From Atriophallophorus winterbourni (lineage: Eukaryota > Platyhelminthes > Trematoda > Plagiorchiida > Microphallidae): a stretch of 64,000 bases of DNA. The notes beneath the pieces were generated by a model. It saw only the letters and a list, made by a program, of their open reading frames with translations. It was not told the origin of the DNA and did not search any database. Below, piece by piece: positions 41,407-51,270 of this stretch. Position 1 is the stretch's first letter. The number at the start of each line of letters is the position of its first letter. The stretch lies in the NCBI GenBank assembly GCA_013407085.1, contig JACCGJ010001942.1:1-64000 (forward strand), read 5' to 3'. The translations under genes were made by a program, and so were the position numbers.

Positions 41407-44183
41407 CTAATGAGCAGATACACCACGAAAACAATAATACAACACAACCACAAACGGTGTGAGAGATTGACTATGTGTCATGTCTAGGTGTTGCTGAATT
41501 GAAATTAAAACGTCGCTAACCCAATTGTCATCATTTTCGTACGCTTTCAATATAGCTTGACGAACACGTTGTTTGTTGGAATTTTCAACGCTTGAAAGCG
41601 CATCTCGCCAACACGACAAGTGTTTGGCAAGTTCTGCTTTTGCGGAAGCTGAACTGGGATCGAGTACTCGGAGACACTGTTCGCCGGCATTGATTGCCTC
41701 GTCAAATTCGCCAAGTTCAGCGTGTGCCTGGAAAACGGGGAAATGAAAATGTTTCATGACTGGGTTTCGGCCGTGGACTGTGCCTGCCATCAATACCTCA
41801 TGTACCAATGAAAGGTAGATAAAGTAACTCCATTTCAGGTCCTGAAAACATACTTTTGCCAAGCGAAACCAGCTTTTCGCGTAGTTGGGATCTAGACACA
41901 TAGCACTCCGGCAATATTTGATGCAAAGTCGAAGGAGTTTCTTGGCTTGTTCGGAAGGTTGCTTTTGTCCATCAACATCCTTTGGACGATATAAGTAGGA
42001 CAAGTGTAAAAGACACAAAGATGCATTCGAATAGCAAAAGACCAGAAGACGAGATGCTTCCGGGCGAAATGTAGACGTGTTCGTGGCATCGGTGCCAGTA
42101 GAACTCAGGACACTCACGCTACCACGGAGGTACTTGATGCCTGTCTTGTAAGTGCGAAAAGCTCGAGAGTACTGTTGATTCTAAAATAATAGAAAGTGGA
42201 TAAACTGTCAGGCACATTCGGACGATTACAATCGTAATGAGTCAATTATTTCTCATCGAATGGATTCAGTTGGCTGCAATTAAGAAAATATCCTTTACGG
42301 ATAGGAAAGTCAATGTGAACGCATGAATTCTCTAAATCGAAAATCGGATACATGAGCTTTGTTGGGAAAATAGGTCTAATCGAATGTGGATTGATTCAAC
42401 AGATCATACAGGGTGCATTGGGGGCGGCGATTCTAACTAGCACATGTCAGATTGGGCACAGTACTTATTTGCTTGGAAGCGCGGTTCTTCTGCCCTGCGC
42501 AGTTAACACTGACAAACGGAACTGAGACAAAGACATGTTCTTGTATGTAGCTCATTATGGGTAGCAATCAATGCACCTTACGGGAGGTGTACAGGAAATG
42601 AACAGTTGCAAATGCATGCAACATGAGTAGTTTACGCATCAGAAACCAAGCTTGTATAAAATCACAAACATGATCCAGGGAATGCCGAACGGCCATGAAC
42701 TGCCTGTGGGCTAAGAAACCGTCAGATTGCCCGGGTTTAGACAAGCATAAGTAATGAAAAAATAAGTATGAATTGCAACGAGACTAGAGCGTGATTCCCC
42801 ATGCAGTTCAGTACCGGCGGCAAATTAATTTAGCAGCACAGAGGCATGGGATTTGGAGTTCTGTCGGATAAGATGACTATCGATTTAGAATATCAAGATG
42901 GCTATGCAGTTCCCTGGGGTGCCTCTCATATAATGCAACAAGCCCTGGATTGCCTGGCATTCGAAGCTTCTAGGTATGGCATGCGCTTTGAAGGGTGAAA
43001 CACTAGAGCGGCTCTCCAAAATTATACTGTCTGTTATTTCAATTTAGATTTGTTTGATAGCTTCGTATACCTCGGCAGTCGTGTCTTTGCCGGGATAGTG
43101 TTTAGGACGGTCTCGCAGTGTACACAAAGCGAGGGTAGCGTTTGCAATAGTTATCACAAGTTTTAAGAATGCTTCATCACTAATTACCATACCGCACCTT
43201 ATTCGGTTGGAAACCTTAGGCGATAAGGCTGCACACCGGAGCCAGTCGCAAAACCAGTATTTCAGTGCGTCAGAATTTCATATCCTACATTAGTGTGTCG
43301 CATTTTCTAAAAAACAGAATCGCATGCCGTGAATATAAAAACAATCTTCTTGTTATATGTATTTTCGCTTGCCCATTTTCTTTAATACATTTGCTTATCT
43401 GCTTCATGTTGTTTGGCACTTCGTCTGGCTCGAGACCTGGGTTTCAGGATGATAATAATGACTATGAAACATCAATGTGTCCTATGGATGCATAAGAAAA
43501 TGCACGTGGGCTAATATGCTGTCAGGTTGTCTAGTTCTATGTTAATGAAAATAGAAATGCCAGTGAGACTCCAGCGTGGTTCCGTTTAGTATCGTTGGCA
43601 AATCAACTTAGCATGGTGTTAGCTGGACATCACAGGAGTTCTGCGTGATTGCACATCCAGGCTTTGACAATTAAAAGGAGTAATAAGCATTCGAAATGAC
43701 AATAAGACATAAGGGAACAGCAAAACAACGTTACCTTGAATAACTTGTTGCCACGTCGTTTCATTACTTCAGCCACAGCTATTTTATCGCTCTCTGACAT
43801 TTCCCAAAAGTCAGCTAACTACAAAGTCACAAATATCTCCTTCATGTTATTACCTTTTGTATATCACGTAAATAGACAGTTAGAACCATTTTGTCTGTTG
43901 GAGACGCTGTGGACCCCAAAAGTTTCAACTCATCGGAACTCAAGCCTTCCGAAACTGTCAACTCGACACAGCAAATTTCGTTCAAACCCATTGTTTGAAC
44001 GACTTCATCCAGAATTTTGAGAACGCCAAAGTCTTCACAATGACCCAGATCGAATGTGACCGTTTGATTTTCGAGAACAGTGTTTTGTTCTATGGTCAAC
44101 GATACACAACAACAAACGCGTTCATGTTCGATCGGTTTAGAGCCACCGGATTGTATAACTTTTTTATTGACTTGGGGCATGTG
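41407..44183 (-). CDS. TPR-containing FKBP immunophilin (partial, 5' exons missing)
   Basis: Exons in gene order: 44183-43854, 43818-43735, 42180-41854, 41727-41407; all phase 0, 353 residues to a TAG. The first encodes an FKBP fold resembling the second, non-catalytic domain of FKBP4/5 (VNKKVIQSGGSKPIE, TVTFDLGHCEDFG, SPTDKMVLTVYLRDIQK). LADFWEMSESDKIAVAEVMK parallels the FKBP4/5 linker. The rest is three TPRs. The five positions that hold the C-terminal carboxylate of Hsp90 look kept: K and N in MKRRGN, N in CYSNASLC, K and R in AKSWFRLAK. It is therefore inferred to be a cytosolic Hsp90 co-chaperone. Usual FKBP active-site aromatics are not seen here and a first, catalytic domain would lie upstream. 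The C-terminus (QSLTPFVVVLYYCFRGVSAH) is less certain. Two exons are duplicated at 59964-60412. Confidence 0.85.
42650..42850 (-). repeat. SINE-F, diverged
   Basis: ATCACAAACATGATCCAGGG..CTGTGGGCTAAGAAACCGTCA..CATGCAGTTCAGTACCGGCGG. Duplicated at 58880-59080. Confidence 0.7.
42850..43455 (+). mobile_element. LINE-A relic
   Basis: Traces GVLSDKMTIDLEYQDGYAV, SHIMQQALDCLAFEASRY and DSFVYLGS-like remnants parallel to LINE-A, then large deletions and the 3' UTR block ending CAGGATGATAATAATG. In the FKBP intron; duplicated at 59080-59685. Confidence 0.7.
43495..43665 (-). repeat. SINE-F copy
   Basis: AATGCACGTGGGCTAATATG..TGCCAGTGAGACTCCAGCGTG..GAGTTCTGCGTGATTGCACATCC. Directly follows the LINE-A relic. 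Confidence 0.8.
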
Positions 44184-44883
44184 CTGAAGATAAATCGATA
44201 CGAATAGATAAGTCTGATTCTTATTAAATAAATGATTAAAATATAATAGAATAATGCGCGTCTCAGAGTAAGCAGTGACAAACAATCAGATGAATTTATA
44301 AAAACTTAGCTGCTGACAGTTTGCTCAAAGCACACAAGCGTTGTGAGAGGTTTTGTACAGGGTCCAAGAACCAGAAGTGAGGGATAGCTTATCTTGCCGC
44401 CATAGGCGATCTTATTTAGGGGGGCAACGGGATGGAGGAGTCTACCAGGGCGGCCTTTGATGCCATCTCACGCACTGCAGCGCCGCGTGCGTGAGTGGAT
44501 GGAGTGCATCCACGACGAAACCTCGTAGGATCACTCGCACGCTTGTGCAACGCATGATTATGGAGCCATTCGAGAAGAGTTTCAGAGGTTGAAATCACCA
44601 GATATAAGTACGCTAGGAGCTGAGTAAAACAAACAGTCGATCAATCAGCTGTGTAATCTGCTGTTGGGCTGCACTGGGTGTGACGTAGACATGAGCAATT
44701 GCGAGGGATGACTTGCAGCAAGTCAGGATACACGTGACAACTTGGACATTTTCATTGGCTAGAGATATACATGTGCCCATATTGTGCAAACCATACTCCA
44801 AGAGAAGTGCAACGCCACCGCCTCTCTTATTGCCAGGACTATCGCATCTTATGCAGATATACTTTTCGCTTATGATTATCAGC

Positions 44884-45117
44884 ACGGATGTGCAATCGTG
44901 CAGCGTTTCTGTGCTGTACGGCTAACATCGTGCTAAATTGATTGGCCAACGGTAGTGAGCTGGATGCTCAAACACGCTGCAGTCTCACTACCATTTCTAT
45001 TTCTATTCCCCTCATATCTGTCTAGGCCTGGGCAACCTGACAGTATCTTAGCCCACGTGCAGTCTGACTGTGCGGCACTTTGCCTGGATCAGGCTTGTGC
45101 TTTCATACCATACCATA
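44884..45117 (+). repeat. SINE-F, full-length reference copy
   Basis: Inserted in CR1 ORF2, so both ends are visible. It runs from CACGGATGTGCAATCGTGCA through TTGGCCAACGGTAGTGAGC, CTGCAGTCTCACTACCATTTC, GGCCTGGGCAACCTGACAGT and GGATCAGGCTTGTGCTTTCA to CCATACCATAC. About 235 bp. No coding frame, no obvious tRNA-type A/B boxes at normal spacing. The identical copy is at 61112-61345. Confidence 0.92.
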
Positions 45118-45299
45118 CAAGCGCAGACAGCCAGGTCTCAGAAAGCGCTATAACCCTTGGATGTAACTCAGCCACACGGAGAGTAAGTTCAGCCTACTTA
45201 TTCCTTATGCTGCCTACATTTGCGTAGAATACTGGGACACTGGTTATTCGTGCTTCTGAAACTAATTCTGCTTGGCACTCAGTCAAAGCACCCGAGGGA

Positions 45300-45740
45300 G
45301 CCGTTGCGCCGAGACTGGACCTTGACGTGGTGCAGCGGCTTGCGTGCCTCGATGATCCATTGAGCTATACTGGGTGATGTCTTCGTGGCATCTTCAGAGT
45401 TACTCATACCAGGTTGGTCAATGGTGAGAAGCCAGACAAACACAGTCTCCTTGTTCCTCGTGGACATTGTATACCAGGAGAGGCGTATGAATCCGCAAGG
45501 ATCACCGGCTCGACTGGTTTGGGATGATGTCGGGAGTCCCTGCTTGGTCTCTACCTCGCGAATGGCTTGTGAACTGTATCTACAGTATCCGGCCCCGATA
45601 GGTGCGATCCTTAATCTCGCTCCGCTGCCTTGTGGGTTAGGCTTTCGGGCCAAAGGCTTGAAGTGGGAGTCCTCAAGATCAACTCCTCTACTTCGGCCTT
45701 GGCAACTGGGTAGTATCACGCCCACACCCAAAGGTTGGCA
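45300..45740 (-). repeat. Repeat E-related segment
   Basis: Shares CCCCGATAGGTGCGA, CTCGCTCCGCTGCCTTGTGG and CTACTTCGGCCTTGGCAACT..GGTAGTATCACGCC with the copy at 30860-31010, in that orientation. The other half is unlike the long copies. Followed by (TA)n at 45765-45799. Confidence 0.6.
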
Positions 45741-45764
45741 CTTTTTCATTTTTAAATGATTGTG

Positions 45765-45800
<36 letters not shown>

Positions 45801-46299
45801 TAGAGGAGCAACTACTGGAAACACCTGATCGGCTCTCATCATCATTGGCTCTAAGTCAATCAACGTCGTTTGGGCTGGACAGCAAGACTCGTGACTAAGT
45901 GCTGTTCTGTATGATCGTCTGTGACTAAATAGCGTTTTGCGCTACGTCAGGTTTAAGAGTGGCAGATGTTCATACTACTAAGTTTCTCCTATTCGAATCG
46001 GTAGCGTTTTGCATAATCAGGGACGGAGGGTTGTCCGGCTTGAACTGAAGTTTCTCTAGGGTTGATTTCGCGATATACTCAGCCCTAGACAGGAATGCAT
46101 CCCGATCCGCCTGGTATTTGAATTCAATCAGGATTGGCCGAAGATGGTTACCCATCCTCCATTTTCCTACACGGTGGACTCGCACTGTGAGAGTAGAAGG
46201 CTTCAGACGCACTATTCGGATAAGATCGCTGATATACCTGCGATCAAAATCTCTGCGAGACTTGGATTCCTTAATAAAGGGTTTCGCTCGGTTAAAAAC

Positions 46300-47016
46300 T
46301 GATCATCATCATCATGAAGCACAAGTGCCAAAGTGCCAAGCAATATGAAGCAGGAAAAGCAGATAAGCAAGCGCGTGGAAAAGGGAAAGCAGGCAAGCGG
46401 AATACGCAAAAGCAAATGCACAAAAAGCAGCTTGTTTTTGTAGTTTCACTGCATGCGATTTTTGGGTTTTTTGTTTTGTTTTTGTGTAAAATAATACCGG
46501 ATAAAAATTATGACACTCATAATAAAATACACTGGCGCCACTGACTTCGGTTTGCAGCCATATCGCGTAAGGTTTCCAGCCAAGTATTAGGTGGAGCTTT
46601 TGGACCCCACCCAGGCAAACGAATACGCCCAACTGAGCCTAGCGCTACGGTGAGTTTCTTCATCCCAACGCGCCACGTCATGGACTGGCCACTCGATCTT
46701 TTCTTCCAGCTTCTGTCAGGCTCTGCGAATAAGGCGCGGTACGGTAAACGGTGAGTAGGCATTCTTAATACATGTCCCAACCATCGCAAGCGAGCAGGCA
46801 TCAGCATTTCTCTCAGTCCGTGGCCACCTGGTCCTAACACCCGCTTGCAGACATCTATATTTGTAACACGATGCTGCCACCGAATGCGAGCAATCCTACG
46901 CAGGCAACGGGTATCAAAAACAGAAAGCCGACGGACATCTTCCGCTCGGATAGACCAGGTTTCGCAGCCATAAAGAAGTGTAGCGCGCACCACTGCGTTG
47001 TACACTCGGCATTTAG
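46300..47016 (-). mobile_element. LINE-A 3' fragment inserted in CR1 ORF1
   Basis: Open minus-strand frame 47005-46517: VRATLLYGCETWSIRAEDVR, CLRRIARIRWQHRVTNIDVC, RLRWLGHVLRMPTHRLPYRA and ETLRDMAANRSQWRQCILL, then the 3' UTR and a CATGATGATGATGATC end at about 46300. It is 5'-truncated at 47016 inside the connection region, as expected from incomplete reverse transcription. The frame is open, so the insertion is fairly young. Duplicated at 62545-63272. Confidence 0.88.
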
Positions 47017-47401
47017 TATAGATGTTGAAGCAGAGGAATTGCCATGCAGTGTCTCAATTTGCTTACGCAAACTATTCAATTCCTGGATAATTTGATCCAC
47101 TTCGGGTGAGCCAGCAACAATCGAATGCTGCCTTCTGTGTATTGTTCGTACTGGACTTCGTACGCTTCATCGAAGTTTCAGCTACAGTGACCACGTTGGG
47201 AGTGATAGATTGCCCAGTAGGACGGCGAAGCTGACTTAAGTGGTTTACTTTTCCCTTGGCTGCAGTTGTTATAGATCTCCTATTTGCCCGCATTTTCGAA
47301 GTTCTACCAACATTGACTAACTCGGTAGGATGGTGTAGCTGGCTAACTTGGTCATCTTTCGCCTTGGCTGCAGTTATCCCCGGGCTCATGTGCACGCACA
47401 A

Positions 47402-47876
47402 CAGATGCCTAAGTTTGAGTTGGTAAGATGTTCGACGAGCTAGAAGAGATTACCATATTCTGTAGTTTTTCATTAATGGAACCTGCGTAAGTGGCAGCCT
47501 TATGGCAGCCCCTACAATACCACCGCTACCAGCGGTGATTTGCATAAATCTCAAAGAAAGATTTATGTATGCCGAAGCAGCTAGGGTGAGCTTAACGCTG
47601 GCAAGCTGTGCACTCAATGCCACTGATTACTTTTTTGCTGCAGTTGCCGTTGAATCAAGAATTATTTTGACTCATCTCTGACAGTGAGATGTATGAGTAA
47701 CGATAATGTACCAGAAAAATACAGGCTGATTTTATCACTAGCGTAATTAATCAGAAAGAAATATCAGAAATATAATGAGCGTTTTGCTTTTAATAATATA
47801 GTAAAATAATCTATTTTACAGCAATTTCACAGAATAGCGAAATTCGTAATAATTTTTTTTCAGCACGCGGGAAACA
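47402..47876. other. Flank of the CR1-like element, unassigned
   Basis: May include 5' sequence of the CR1-like ORF1. No domain recognised. Shared with the other duplication copy up to 47743. Confidence 0.3.
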
Positions 47877-48050
47877 TCAACATCATCATGAAGCAAAAGT
47901 CTGGTGCCAGACAAAGTGCCAAGCAATACGAAACAGGAAAAGCAGATAACCAAGCGAGTGAAAAAGGGAAAGCAGGCAAGCGGAATAGAAAGCAAATGCG
48001 AAAAAAGCAACTTCTTTTTGTAGTTTCACTGCATGCGATTTTATATTTTT
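47877..48050 (-). repeat. Solo LINE-A 3' end
   Basis: CATCATCATGAAGCAAAAGTC..AAGCAGATAACCAAGCGAG..CACTGCATGCGATTTT. It is the LINE-A 3' UTR alone, with no RT. Confidence 0.8.
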
Positions 48051-48169
48051 TTGTTTTTTATAACACAACCAATTGAAATCAATTCCTTATATGGATAGAG
48101 TTTAACTCCTCAACCTCATGTCGATCAGTATCCGGGTGTGCGCTACGAGTGGCTGCTAACTCATCGCAT

Positions 48170-48745
48170 ATAAATGGTGACGAACTGCGGACGTTTTTCC
48201 CTATCGTACTTACTTTACTTTAGTGCGACTATCTCCTCCTAGAGGATGAGTCGGCTTCATTGACGTCACGGATTGCAGCCACCCACGCTTGGCGGTTAGG
48301 AGCTAGATCTGCGCAGATTGTAAGCCAGGTCCGGTCCCACGTGCGCCATCCGTAAACCGATCGTAGACCAAGCAGCTCCACGTCCAATCTCACGGTGGCG
48401 AGCCAAGTTTTCACTTGTCCTCCGCGACGACAACGCCAGTCTGCGCAGGGTATCGGCAATAGTGTCATCCTGGTTAGTTCAGCGTCCGAGCGTCTCAGGA
48501 TGTGGCCAAACCATCTCAGTCGGTGTTGTCGCAATATCGAACTCAGGCGAGGGATATCAAAACAACGGTGGCGAACCTCGTCATTCGTTACTCGCTCATC
48601 CCATCGAACATTGAGGATGCTTTGGAGACACCAGTGGTCGAAAACCTCTAGTTTCCGCATATCCTTCACCCGTACAGGCCACGTTTCGCATTCATAATTG
48701 AGAACTGGGCGAATCGCTGCTCTGTAAACGCGCAGCTTTGTACTA
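48170..48745 (-). mobile_element. LINE-C 3' fragment
   Basis: Minus strand: LRVYRAAIRPVLNYECETWP, MRKLEVFDHWCLQSILNVRW, RLRWFGHILRRSDAELTRMT and a C-terminus VNEADSSSRRR with stop at 48229, then AGTCGCACTAAAGTAAAGTAAGT as tail. The frame is open over 147 residues. 5'-truncated near 48745. It preserves residues that are deleted in the copy at 7.7-9.1 kb. Confidence 0.9.
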
Positions 48746-48816
48746 ATGGGAAAAGACGTTTATTTTTCCTAAAAACTCAATATCTCCGAAGATATTACGA
48801 CTCTATTATGACACTA

Positions 48817-49128
48817 TGTCAACATAAGTGTGAATTATTCGGCACGAAAAACATGTTTATTATTTCATCATTGCCGCTTATTTTCACCCTTTATTCTCAT
48901 TGGTCCATCGAGTCCTTGACGCGGTTTTAATATGCTATTTTCCAAGGTTGTTCCCTTTTACATTCTATGCCTATATATATGGATGAGTAAACCATGTTTG
49001 TCATTATTGGAAGTTAGCTGCCATACGAACTTCTATGAAACCTTCGTCTTCTCTCTCAATATTCGGTTGGGCAATGTCGCGGGAAGCATATCCGGGTGCA
49101 ATATTAGCTCCATATCAAGAACGTAACA
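48817..49128 (+). repeat. Candidate 5' LTR of the CsRn1-like element
   Basis: Starts TGTCA and ends TAACA (TG..CA ends), has a TATA-like TATATATATGG near 48972, and is followed at once by TTTGGCGACGG, a plausible primer-binding region, then the Gag start. No second LTR is in the window, so the ends are inferred. Confidence 0.4.
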
Positions 49129-49200
49129 GTTTGGCGACGGGTTTATTCAAGTTACGAAATCATGGAACAATCCAAGATTGAAATTCTTTTGGAGTGACAA

Positions 49201-50135
49201 ATGATGCTGATGGAACTTTTACTGCAAAAGCAAGTACCAAGCGCTGAAGCACGTGCTATTGCACCCTCCGTTGACGGAATTGCGAACAGTATCGCAGAAT
49301 TTGCCTATGATCCGGAAGCAAACATCACGTTTGAAACTTGGTTCAGAAATATGAAGACCTCTTTCGTGTTGATTTTTCGGCTCAAGATGATGCATGGAAA
49401 TTTCGGCTGCTGCTACGTAAACTTGACCCAGCAGAGCTGGATAAGTACTGCAACCGTATCCTTCCCAAGAATCCTCGGGATAGATGTTTTGATGAGACGA
49501 TCAAGTCGCTTATTCAACTTTTCGGTGAGCGTGTTTCTCTTTTCAACACTCGTTACAGGTGCCCGAAACTGAAAATGAACGAAATTGACAACTTCCTGAC
49601 GCACATGGGTATTGTCAATCGCGAATGTGAACGTTTCAAGTTGCGGTCCCTCACAGATGATCAGTTCAAGTCCCTGATATTCATATGCAGTCTGGTATCT
49701 CCGCGTTTCGCTGATATTCGAATGCGACTGCTCAAGAAACTTGAGCAAGAGCTCTCCTTCACCCTCCGAGCCATTGGCGATGAATAACTACGACTGGTCC
49801 GTCTACATGAAGATTCGGCTATGATTCAACATGGGATTCATAGCACCAACACCGTCCTTACCGTTCATCAATGCAATTGGGATTGGTCACAAGATTCCAG
49901 CCATATTCTTGTTGGTATTGCGGAGCCTGGCACTTTGTTCGATATTGTCCCTTCAAACAGCACCGTTGCAGTCAATGCAACGTCACCGGCCACAAAAAAC
50001 GATTCTGCAGATCCAGAACGAATCAACAAGTTTCACCGAAAGCAGAGATTTCGAGGTCTTTTGCAAAGCCGCAGCAAAACTAGCAGAGGTTTTCATCAAA
50101 GTTCAGGATTCCTTGGAAGCCGATGGCCGATTAGG
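49201..50135 (+). mobile_element. Ty3/gypsy retrotransposon gag, CsRn1-like
   Basis: From ATG 49201: SIAEFAYDPEANITFETWF, then a one-base frameshift near 49350 in an A run, then KYEDLFRVDFSAQDDAWKFR, LLLRKLDPAELDKY and FLTHMGIVNRECERFKLRSL to a stop at 49785. A further frame (about 49910-50015) carries two zinc knuckles, CWYCGAWHFVRYC and CSQCNVTGHKKRFC. This Gag layout and the CX2CX3HX4C knuckle are those of the CsRn1 clade. Protease, RT and integrase are missing, cut off near 50135 where a second gypsy fragment on the other strand begins. Confidence 0.88.
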
Positions 50136-51060
50136 TTAATCTTTGTGACATTGTCAATGAGCTTTCGTGTACTCATGTTGACTGAAAGATTAAAGTGTGA
50201 GAGAAAATCGGCTCACAGGATAGGGTTTTTAACGTCGGCAACGGTGAAAATCCATCGAAAATTACGTCGCAGACCGAAGTCGATGGAAAGTGATCGTTGG
50301 CCGTATGTGCTTATTCGAGTACCGTTTGAAGGGTTATTGAAGAGTGGTTTCGGCGTTCTGAGTTTTTGGGTGAGATGACGCTCAGTTCGTCCCCCGTGTC
50401 GATCAGGAAACGCATTTTTTGAACCATCAGTGACGTAGAATAAGCGGCTGGTGTTATTGCCAGACAGAGCTGAATCTTCTATTGCCTGGCTTTGCGGATT
50501 CCCTGATTTTGGTTTTATGTTTTGAAGCTGCATGGGGTTCATCCTACTACGAGGACAGCTTCGACTTCCTTTGAGTGCTGTATTTGTGAAGTCAAATTGC
50601 TGATCTGGGATTTCAAATCAGATATATCCTTGTTTAAATCTGCGCAGGAACTGCAAGGAGTGGAAATTGGTTAGCGGGCCGCGCAGATTGATGTGTTACG
50701 AGAGATGTCGTAGACTTCATCTGCAACTTGAGTCAGCTTCTCTAGGTTACTATCGTTTTCCATTATAACCAGAACTTTACGAAAATCGTCTGGCAAACTC
50801 TGGAACAAGATATGTCGTATTATTCGTTCGTCAACCTTCTGTGTGCCATGTAATTGTAACAAATGGCGTAAGTGTTCTGAAGGTGTACGATCTTCTAGCT
50901 CAGAGCTGGATAGGAGTTTTCGCAAGTTTCGCTCATCAGGCTCACCAAATTGTATTAGATAGTGAGGAATGGATTCTGAGGCTGCGTCTATTCCAGTTAT
51001 ATCCACATACAATTTTGACTCTCAGACAACCACAGAACAACGAAAACCGTGCGTAGATAA
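50110..51060 (-). mobile_element. Second Ty3/gypsy element, gag and protease remnant
   Basis: Minus strand: LRKLLSSSELEDRTPSEHLR and LVIMENDSNLEKLTQVADEV (Gag capsid C-part), a degraded spacer, then SRLFYVTDGSKNAFPDRHGG (protease, with the active-site LIDTG region frameshifted), NGTRISTYGQRSLSIDFGLR and FTVADVKNPIL, then ADFLSHFNLSVNMSTRKLID and INLIGHRLP. Inactive through frameshifts and stops. Different lineage from the CsRn1-like gag, which it meets tail to tail. Confidence 0.85.
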
Positions 51061-51270
51061 AAAGTATATTGTAATTAATGTAAGGTTAACAACAAGAAAA
51101 TTTGAATTACAGAATTATTGATTACTATTGATTAAATGTTTGAACCGTCACCACAGTATTGTAGGAATTATTTCCATTTGATATAATTCGGGTCAAATAC
51201 ATTGTTAGCAATAATCCGAGTGGACCACACAAGGATTTCGTAAGTCTGTTGTTGATACTCAGTGTATTTT

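Larger units (their letters stand above)
44416..47401 (-). mobile_element. CR1-like LINE (ORF1 and ORF2 endonuclease) with nested insertions
   Basis: Minus strand, 5' to 3'. ORF1 N-part (47401-47020) carries a coiled-coil stretch PEVDQIIQELNSLRKQIETL. After LINE-A interrupts it, ORF1 resumes (46270-45970) with FDRRYISDLIRIVRLKPSTL, VRVHRVGKWRMGNHLRPILI and DRDAFLSRAEYI, the RRM-like nucleic-acid-binding part of CR1/L2-type ORF1. ORF2 begins near 45290: VFYANVGSIRNK and HPRVIALSETWLS, typical apurinic-endonuclease openings. SINE-F interrupts it, then it continues RCDSPGNKRGGGVALLLEYG, LLEWLHNHALHKRASDPTRF and RRGCTPSTH. The RT part is absent. Repeat E and a (TA)n run sit between ORF1 and ORF2. 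Upstream of the FKBP exons and fully duplicated at 60645-63657. Confidence 0.82.
42333..47743. repeat. Large direct duplication, left copy
   Basis: Near-identical to 58562-64000. It begins at CTCTAAATCGAAAATCGG (42333; intron of the FKBP gene) and continues at least to TATCACTAGCGT (47743), where the other copy reaches the window end. By eye about 14 differences occur in the first 1.9 kb. A denser cluster of indels lies around 45590-45790, next to a (TA)n run. Confidence 0.95.

Noticed and set aside
42349..42525. Open frame in 42349-42525 and 58577-58756 as part of a membrane protein
   Set aside because: In the right copy it is only an extension of the RTE endonuclease frame past the duplication border; no homology and no splice support.
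47072..47401. Basic 109-residue frame as a host nuclear protein
   Set aside because: An overlapping frame continues into the CR1-like ORF1 coiled coil and the region lies inside a nested retrotransposon; no host homology was recognised.
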